Positions 53,188-58,360 of a DNA stretch of 58,360 bases are shown in pieces. The stretch is from an uncultured Mucilaginibacter sp. (GTDB taxonomy: Bacteria > Bacteroidota > Bacteroidia > Sphingobacteriales > Sphingobacteriaceae), in assembly GCA_903887275.1 (NCBI GenBank), contig CAISPD010000090.1:1-58360 (forward strand). The letters run 5' to 3'. Numbering within the stretch: the stretch's first letter is position 1; each line of letters begins with the position of its first letter. A model generated the notes under the pieces. The model saw only the letters and a list, made by a program, of their open reading frames with translations, was not told where the DNA came from and searched no databases. A program made the translations under genes and the position numbers.

Positions 53188-53532
53188 TTAAGCCTCTGCC
53201 GGAACGCCTTTAAGTTCGTTCACTTTGATGAGCAGGGCGCCTAGTTTTGTATAGTAAATAGCCAGGGTGATCTCGCGATTCTTATAATCCTCAATCAAAG
53301 TTTCAAGTTGATCTGCTACCTGCTTTACATCGCTTGTAGCCATCCAATCGCTGGTCAGCGCCGACTTGATGGCATTTACTTTTAACTCTGCAGACCGTAG
53401 CATAAAAAGCGGCGGCACGTTTTTATTGGCCCTTAAAATATCTTCTTCTTCGTTGACGCCCTTTTTTTCATAACGGGCTATGAAATAAACAGTAATGATG
53501 CCTACGATCAGAAATAGTATTACAAATTCCAT
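53188..53532 (-). CDS. Small protein with one N-terminal membrane helix
   Basis: A 114-residue protein: a single transmembrane helix at 2-20 (EFVILFLIVGIITVYFI), then a charged soluble domain with a coiled-coil-like part. ATG 53532 was chosen because the ORF extension to 53589 runs through the terminator hairpin at 53558. No family is recognised. It may sit on the inner membrane with its main part in the cytosol. Confidence 0.6.
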   Translation of the reverse strand: MEFVILFLIVGIITVYFIARYEKKGVNEEEDILRANKNVPPLFMLRSAELKVNAIKSALTSDWMATSDVKQVADQLETLIEDYKNREITLAIYYTKLGALLIKVNELKGVPAEA

Positions 53533-53557
53533 AAAAACCTTTAAAAGAGTTAAAAGC

Positions 53558-53597
53558 AAAAACCTTTGATAACCACATAGGTTATTCAAAGGTTTTT
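53558..53597 (-). terminator. Intrinsic terminator of the lipoprotein gene at 53653
   Basis: A long stem (17 and 18 nt with one bulge) has the arms AAAACCTTTGA-TAACC and its complement with a 5-nt loop. Read leftward it ends in five T residues, 56 bp beyond the stop codon. Confidence 0.75.
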
Positions 53598-53652
53598 ACG
53601 CATACAAACTCAATAAGTTACGCTGATTTGGATTTTTTAAAAAAGAAAAATA

Positions 53653-54447
53653 TCAGGGAACAAACCAGCCTGAAGTAGTCTTTATTTCCTGAAAATCGCT
53701 GGTGACTGCACCGGCCAAAGGGATACCGCCGCTAAAGGCATAGAAAAAAGTCTTGGTGTTGTCGCCCAATACATCTACATGCAACTGGTCGCCAGACTGT
53801 CCGGCAAATTCATAGGTATAAGTACCCAGGGTATTTAATTTAGTATTTAAAACGATAGTACTATCCGCAGGTTTAGGTAACCTGGTATGCACAACTGCAA
53901 CCGAAACGTTATAATATACTTTATTGCTGATAACCACAACGCGAACAAGTTTACCGGAAATATCTGCAGCGGTCTGCTTTTGCAAAGTGATATCTGAAAC
54001 CAATTGGCGCTGAACTGTAGTTGTACCTCCGTCTGAACCAACATAGGGTGCTGAATTTTCGACCCTGAGCGTATTTCCATCTGTTGCCAATAGCTTGTAC
54101 TGAACATCTTTGCCGCCTGGGTAAACAATATCTATGTAAACTACGCCGCTTTTGGTACTTAAGCTATAAGTTCCTTTATAAGTAGTGTCCGTATTTTTAA
54201 TGATACTAACATGAGAGCCGCCATCAAATTGAAAGGCTGGTGATGTGCCGTACAATTGCCAGTCAACTGCGCCTGAAGCTGTCTCAACGATGTTTTGCGG
54301 AACAATAGGATAAACCCAAACTCCCTTTAATTGATTATTGATCGCATTTAAATCGGTTGTATTAATGTTTACAGCAACACCCGAATCTTTTTGGCAACCC
54401 ATAAAAATGCTGGTAACAACCAATAGCGCGATCACAATATATTTCAC
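53653..54447 (-). CDS. Lipoprotein of unknown family
   Basis: A 264-residue protein with a lipobox ending at Cys18 (SIFMGCQKD). The mature protein is beta-rich, with segments such as WVYPIVPQN and DGGSHVSIIKNTDTTYKGTYSL, resembling lipocalin-type domains. The frame lacks an ATG before the signal; GTG at 54447 was chosen (TTG at 54453 is possible). No known function. It has its own terminator. Confidence 0.65.
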   Translation of the reverse strand: MKYIVIALLVVTSIFMGCQKDSGVAVNINTTDLNAINNQLKGVWVYPIVPQNIVETASGAVDWQLYGTSPAFQFDGGSHVSIIKNTDTTYKGTYSLSTKSGVVYIDIVYPGGKDVQYKLLATDGNTLRVENSAPYVGSDGGTTTVQRQLVSDITLQKQTAADISGKLVRVVVISNKVYYNVSVAVVHTRLPKPADSTIVLNTKLNTLGTYTYEFAGQSGDQLHVDVLGDNTKTFFYAFSGGIPLAGAVTSDFQEIKTTSGWFVP

Positions 54448-54534
54448 TGGCAAGATTTTATGAACAATGTTGAACTTATACGAAATACTACCGGTTTTGT
54501 TTCAACGATCATTTTCCAAAAAACTGCTTCCGGA

Positions 54535-55239
54535 CTATATAGCACGTATTTTAACATTGCGGAATTCGATATGATAGCCATGATTTTGCAAAGCGATATG
54601 GCCTTTGTGAAAAGCTGCAAATCCTTTCCAGGTTTTAAATTTACTTTGGGCTACCAATTCGTCCCATTTAGTATCCCAAAGGCGTGTTTTTACCGTTTGA
54701 ACGCCGTTAAGCCAAAAAGTTAATTCCCCGTGTTTCAGCTTAATGATTGTATGGTTCCATTCACCGGCCGGCAATTCCACTTCCTTTTCAGCAGGAATAA
54801 TATCATATAAGGATGCAGCAAGGTGGCTTGGCTTTTTATTATCATCAGCCTTTTTATCGTCCAGTAATTGATATTCGGGCCCGGTCAGATAGGTGGCATC
54901 GTATTGTTTGTCTTCATTTACCAGAAAAATAATGCCGCTATTTCCTTCTTCGGCTATTTTCCAATCAATGGCAAGTTCAAAATTATCATATTCGCCGTCG
55001 GTTACTATATCACCACCAGAATCCTGCACCTTGGGATCCAGCTGCAATGTACCATTGGTGGCAGACCAGCCAGGTGCTACCGATGTTTTTTGAAACGAGT
55101 GCCAACCATTGGTTGTTTTCCCATCAAACAATAATATCCAGCGATCCTTAATTTCTCTGGCAGTAAGCACATTATTATTCTGCGCCATCAGGCTGCTGCA
55201 TGCCAGCAACAAAGCCGGAACGATCATTAATTTTTTCAT
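54535..55239 (-). CDS. Secreted 3-keto-disaccharide hydrolase (DUF1080)
   Basis: A 234-residue protein with a signal peptide of about 20 residues (ending SLMAQ). The domain starts WILLFDGKTTNGWHSF, and holds FELAIDWKIAEEGNSGIIFLV and PAGEWNHTIIKLKHG, all hallmarks of the family, a concanavalin-like beta sandwich. Family members cleave 3-keto-glycosides in the periplasm. The Gfo/Idh enzyme at 32309 could make the keto sugar, but linkage is not shown. ATG 55239 was chosen from the signal peptide. Confidence 0.88.
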   Translation of the reverse strand: MKKLMIVPALLLACSSLMAQNNNVLTAREIKDRWILLFDGKTTNGWHSFQKTSVAPGWSATNGTLQLDPKVQDSGGDIVTDGEYDNFELAIDWKIAEEGNSGIIFLVNEDKQYDATYLTGPEYQLLDDKKADDNKKPSHLAASLYDIIPAEKEVELPAGEWNHTIIKLKHGELTFWLNGVQTVKTRLWDTKWDELVAQSKFKTWKGFAAFHKGHIALQNHGYHIEFRNVKIRAI

Positions 55240-55387
55240 ACGATCCAAAAGGGTTATCTGGTAAAAATAGAAAATAGCCACGAATATTAGCGAGATGCAA
55301 AAAAACTATTTTTTAAACCCGGCTGGCCGTATTCAGCTTCGGCGTTCTTCCGTTGATAGCTTAACCGAAGCCTTGCTTTGTACAACT

Positions 55388-56221
55388 TTAGCTATTGATC
55401 ATTATTTTTTCTTTGTGAAATTCATTGAGGATACTGATCACTTTTCTCACGGGCTTCCATTCAAATAAACCGATAAACCAGAGTGTCATATTGACCAAAC
55501 CCGGTGGGTTAAGCAGTTTTTGGGCCAGTTTTTTTATGGTTGATTCCCGCTGCGCAATAAATGGTTCGCGTTCGGCAGTCTTTTTACCGGAAAGCTCCTC
55601 GGCAAAACTCCAGGCACCATCACGGGCGGTATCGATACTAAATTGTATCAGGGCAAAATTTGAATTGGAAGCATGCAAGCCCAGTAAAGAAAGCATAGGC
55701 GAAACCTGACCTAACTCGCTCAATACCTCGTTGGTAAGGCTGGCAATGATCAGATTGATGGCATCAAAATCAGCCCGTAGCGAATCAATAGGCTTTCCGC
55801 CGCATACCACCACGGTAGCAATTCCCAGATCAAAATTAATATGAGCATTAATACCTAATAATAAATGCTGCAATATGATTCCGGAGCCGTGCTCAACTTC
55901 ATTGAACGCCACTTGCCAGGGACCACCTGGCTGTTTGTTATTTTTCCATTGATGATAGGCAGCGAGGTACCGGTTTGCAAAAACCACATCCAGCTTTTCC
56001 AGTTGCGAACCATCTGGAAACTGCTGTGTATCAATAGCTTGTTTTACAGCTTTGGTCACCTTAAGGTATAAAGCTGCAAAATAGCCTGCCCTACTCTTCT
56101 GCAAGCTGCATTCGGCTACTATGGACTCAAGGGCAACGATGACTCCGGCAATATTAGTTTCTGGGGTCAGTTCAGGCATTTCAGTACTGCTTGGTTCACG
56201 ATCAAAAAAATCAATACCCAT
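55388..56221 (-). CDS. DUF5995 family protein
   Basis: A 277-residue protein. The text RYLAAYHQWKNNKQPGGPW and FNEVEHGSGIILQHLLLGINAHI, with several His and Asp residues, is typical of DUF5995, a helical family of unknown function, probably metal-binding. ATG at 56221 was chosen; the ORF extension to 56272 would begin with a Cys- and Ile-rich region unlike the family. It has the strong promoter motif of 56324. Confidence 0.8.
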   Translation of the reverse strand: MGIDFFDREPSSTEMPELTPETNIAGVIVALESIVAECSLQKSRAGYFAALYLKVTKAVKQAIDTQQFPDGSQLEKLDVVFANRYLAAYHQWKNNKQPGGPWQVAFNEVEHGSGIILQHLLLGINAHINFDLGIATVVVCGGKPIDSLRADFDAINLIIASLTNEVLSELGQVSPMLSLLGLHASNSNFALIQFSIDTARDGAWSFAEELSGKKTAEREPFIAQRESTIKKLAQKLLNPPGLVNMTLWFIGLFEWKPVRKVISILNEFHKEKIMINS

Positions 56222-56291
56222 GAAATTACAAAAAATAATAAGGTTATTGCATGTAGTATTGCTAAAACACAAACTGCACCTTTAAACGATA

Positions 56292-56299
56292 CAAAACTA
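56292..56299 (-). promoter_or_regulatory. -7 promoter box of the DUF5995 gene
   Basis: Read leftward TAGTTTTG matches TAnnTTTG. A TTG lies 20 bp upstream of it, at the -33 position, and the AATACCG motif lies 24 bp upstream. Confidence 0.65.
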
Positions 56300-56323
56300 G
56301 CGTATAAAATATTACCGGTCAAT

Positions 56324-56341
56324 CCGTGTTTTAACGGTATT
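56324..56341 (-). promoter_or_regulatory. Motif AATACCGTTAAAACACGG, second copy
   Basis: Read leftward this is the same 18 nt as 50652-50669. The 24-bp spacing to the -7 box is also the same. Confidence 0.6.
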
Positions 56342-56412
56342 TATCAGTAGGTTACAAAATAAAATAAGAGGAAAAACTGAGCCATTATTTGCCTGATAAG
56401 CCTGAATCGCAC

Positions 56413-56922
56413 TTATTTGCCGTCGAGCCTTTTTTCGTAGCAATAAAAACTAAGCCCGGGCCTGAAATAAAGTTTCATTTCACCAACAAAACGGTAGCCT
56501 ATTTTGGGAAATAAAGCACCGGTAGCCTTATTGGCCGAGTTGGTATCGACGCGCAAAGTTTTAATTTCCCTTGTTCTGGCAACAAGTTCGGCCTGCTGCA
56601 TCAGTAATGCTGCCACTCCTAAGCCCCTGAAGCGTGTACTTACTGCAAGCCTGTGGGTAACGATAGCCGTTTCATTGACATCAAGACCCACATCAGCGTA
56701 TTCAGGGTATTGCTCCGTAGTAATTGCACTAAGGCCTGCAATTGTACCATCAACTTCTACAACCCATAGTTCGCCTGCCACTATATCATTTTCAAAAACT
56801 GTGGCATTGGGATAGGTATCATCCCATTGGAAATTTCCGGAAGCTATCATCAGCGGCACTACTTCGCCAATGATCTGCATAATACCTGGTATATCAGCCT
56901 GAGTGGCGAGCCGAATTTTCAT
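56413..56922 (-). CDS. GNAT-family N-acetyltransferase
   Basis: A 169-residue single-domain acetyltransferase. The acetyl-CoA signature is TRFRGLGVAALLMQQAEL and the C-terminal part reads FPKIGYRFVGEMKL. The substrate is unknown; the domain is typical of small-molecule acetylases. Confidence 0.88.
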   Translation of the reverse strand: MKIRLATQADIPGIMQIIGEVVPLMIASGNFQWDDTYPNATVFENDIVAGELWVVEVDGTIAGLSAITTEQYPEYADVGLDVNETAIVTHRLAVSTRFRGLGVAALLMQQAELVARTREIKTLRVDTNSANKATGALFPKIGYRFVGEMKLYFRPGLSFYCYEKRLDGK

Positions 56923-56988
56923 GCCTGCAAAAGTAGAAGTTTATTTAAATAGCTTGCTGTTGATATACGAAGCGGGAGGTACAAATAG

Positions 56989-57399
56989 TTATAAAATCTG
57001 GTTAAACTCCAGTCGCTCTCCATCCGGACCAGCAATGTTAAAATATTTACATCCCCTGGTCCAAAATGCCAGAAAAACCGGCCCGGGTTCGAGCATAGTA
57101 TAACCTGCCTCTTTAAGCGTAGTATAAGTTTGATCAATGTCGTCAACGTCAAAAGCAATATGGTCTATATGCCCATTCCCCCTGCTTCTGATCTCCTCCA
57201 GCTCAGCTTCGGGCATCTGGTAAAGTTCGAGGATGATGTCATTCAATTGCATCATCGCAACCTTTCCTTTGCCACCATTATATTCAAATTCAGCCGCCAT
57301 CACATTGCTAAATCCAAGCTTCTGGTAAAATAATTCAGAAACACCCAGATCAGTAACGGGTATTCCAACATGCTGCAAGCGGTTTATCTTTAAGTTCAT
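56989..57399 (-). CDS. VOC-family (glyoxalase-like) protein
   Basis: A 136-residue protein with two beta-alpha-beta-beta-beta units. The metal ligands are likely the His in RLQHVGIPV, a Glu in LELYQM, the His in IDHIAFDV and the last Glu in GERLEFNQ. The family includes glyoxalase I, dioxygenases and fosfomycin-resistance enzymes; which one is not clear. ATG 57399 was preferred to the TTG before it. Confidence 0.85.
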   Translation of the reverse strand: MNLKINRLQHVGIPVTDLGVSELFYQKLGFSNVMAAEFEYNGGKGKVAMMQLNDIILELYQMPEAELEEIRSRGNGHIDHIAFDVDDIDQTYTTLKEAGYTMLEPGPVFLAFWTRGCKYFNIAGPDGERLEFNQIL

Positions 57400-57540
57400 C
57401 AAATCTATTTTTTATTTCGCCTCAGGTCAGAGACAATACGAATCTACTATTTTTGACCAAAACTAAATATCCCAACTAATTCAAAAAGCAACAGCCAAAC
57501 AGGGATTCACAATTAATAGCTGATCACCAACCAATATCCC

Positions 57541-58125
57541 TTAATGATTATGCTTCTTATGAATGTCCTTTACAAGACATAATTTCTTGATATCATCTAT
57601 CTTAATAACAAACGGAGCATATTTAAGCCGGTTACCTACCATTTCGGTCACATTATCACTATGGGCAATAACTTCGCCATCCCTGTCGCCGGCCAAAAGC
57701 CGCTTATACATCCGGTAATCACCCCATTCGATATAATAAACTTCGCCAGGCAATATTTTTTTATCATGAATTTCTTTCAGCGCCACCCACGAACCGTTTT
57801 CGAGGTACGGATACATACTATGACCCCAAACAGGTAATGCAAAATCACAGTCTTCGATACCCGGAAAGTTCATATGACCAATCGGAGTGGTGTCATTGAT
57901 ATCTTTATAAACTTCAACGCCGGAAGCTGTTACTACAACTTCATACATGGGTATTCCCTCAAAACTCTGCGAAACAGGGATCTTATTGATAGCACTTTTT
58001 ACAGAATTTATATTTTCTTTGTATTTATCTTTAAAAATTCTGAGTTTTTCAGGATCAATGTTTTGACGACTCTTGATGATCTCCGTTATAGAAGCTGGTG
58101 AGTTAAAACCAAGCACTTCGGCCAA
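57541..58125 (-). CDS. S24-type (LexA/CI-like) regulator, 5' end uncertain
   Basis: At least 194 residues. The C-terminal peptidase fold has the Ser of GHSMYPYLENG and the Lys of YRMYKRLLAG, as in LexA and phage repressors. The frame stays open upstream of TTG 58125 to 58215, and those codons encode RPETLEFIILYNQLRG and GNAELAEV, which look like the first helices of its DNA-binding domain. But no ATG, GTG or other usual start exists there; a stop lies at 58216-58218. So either translation starts at TTG with an incomplete HTH or the gene has lost its 5' end. Confidence 0.6.
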   Translation of the reverse strand: MAEVLGFNSPASITEIIKSRQNIDPEKLRIFKDKYKENINSVKSAINKIPVSQSFEGIPMYEVVVTASGVEVYKDINDTTPIGHMNFPGIEDCDFALPVWGHSMYPYLENGSWVALKEIHDKKILPGEVYYIEWGDYRMYKRLLAGDRDGEVIAHSDNVTEMVGNRLKYAPFVIKIDDIKKLCLVKDIHKKHNH

Positions 58126-58189
58126 TTCGGCATTTCCTTTGAATGCCCGTCCTCTGAGCTGGTTATAAAGTATAATGAACTCCAGCGTT

Positions 58190-58360
58190 TCAGGCCGTAC
58201 TCTTTTTAATTTTGGTTATGTGAAAGAAATCCTGACAATTATAATTGCCTGTTGGCAATTTAATGCCCAAGCCTAACTGTATATTGAATTTATTTGCTTT
58301 TGCCGGATCCAAGATCCAATCATATACAGCAAAACGAATATCGCCTACACCAAAAGAATG
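58190..58360 (-). pseudogene. 3' fragment of an outer-membrane beta-barrel (transporter-like) gene, disrupted
   Basis: 56 codons, open to the right edge. The text HSFGVGDIRFAVYDWILDP and NIQLGLGIKLPTGNY is like that of outer-membrane beta-barrel proteins of Bacteroidota, where the motif GLGLKLPTG.Y.YQDYF is followed by a long C-terminal part. Here the frame runs into ITKIKKSTA and stops, and this tail overlaps the start of the S24 gene, so the gene was probably cut at about 58216 and is no longer intact. Confidence 0.6.

Overview
The window reads as chromosomal DNA of a Bacteroidota, most likely family Sphingobacteriaceae (Mucilaginibacter/Pedobacter-like). Evidence: two secreted proteins end in a type-B sorting domain of the type IX secretion system; promoters fit the Bacteroidota -7 consensus TAnnTTTG; Shine-Dalgarno sites are rare; and DUF983, DUF2723, DUF3078, DUF5995, GIN-domain and 3-keto-disaccharide hydrolase (DUF1080) families are present. 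No rRNA, tRNA, insertion sequence, CRISPR array or intact prophage was seen. The genus is an inference.

Layout. 0-14 kb: a bilobal pepsin-like lipoprotein, HAD phosphatase, acetyltransferase, cupin, GIN-domain protein, the cbpA/cbpM chaperone pair, an enoyl-CoA hydratase, a GH28 pectinase, a cyclase-family hydrolase, an M23-like protein, DUF2306, DUF3078, a secreted serine hydrolase and a second HAD enzyme. 14-22 kb: a possible small RNA, DUF983, a giant DUF2723 membrane protein, a 55-residue membrane protein, a lone response regulator, a membrane metallophosphoesterase, a YD-type lipoprotein and a GH16 beta-glucanase. 22-28.3 kb: a tiny histidine-rich lipoprotein and two large surface proteins secreted by the type IX system. 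28-40 kb: YceI, a ROK regulator, an NAD-binding protein, a third HAD enzyme, a Tat-exported oxidoreductase, a cell-wall amidase, the mnmH-selD selenium pair, a carboxylesterase and a PAS histidine kinase.

40.9-43.4 kb is a compact arsenic operon: arsR, an arsN2-like acetyltransferase, a thioredoxin-type arsC, an aquaglyceroporin-like channel where an efflux pump would be expected, and a membrane-anchored TlpA-type thioredoxin. It starts at an operator-like palindrome. 44.5-46.3 kb carries cysE and cysM for cysteine synthesis, followed by a promoter-terminator unit with no real ORF (candidate small RNA). 46.8-58.4 kb holds a TetR regulator, an esterase with TPR-like tail, an ABC exporter, an Lrp-EamA pair, an XRE regulator, lipoproteins, DUF1080, DUF5995, an acetyltransferase and a glyoxalase-like protein. 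The right edge shows an S24 regulator whose 5' end abuts a truncated outer-membrane protein gene, which looks like a deletion junction.

The most original signals are: a sequence AATACCGTTAAAACACGG placed exactly 24 bp upstream of a -7 box at two unlinked genes, with a perfect-palindrome variant at a third; two candidate small RNAs; the aquaporin-type arsenic operon; the bacterial pepsin homologue; and the junction at about 58.2 kb. All functional calls rest on reading the sequence; no database search was run.
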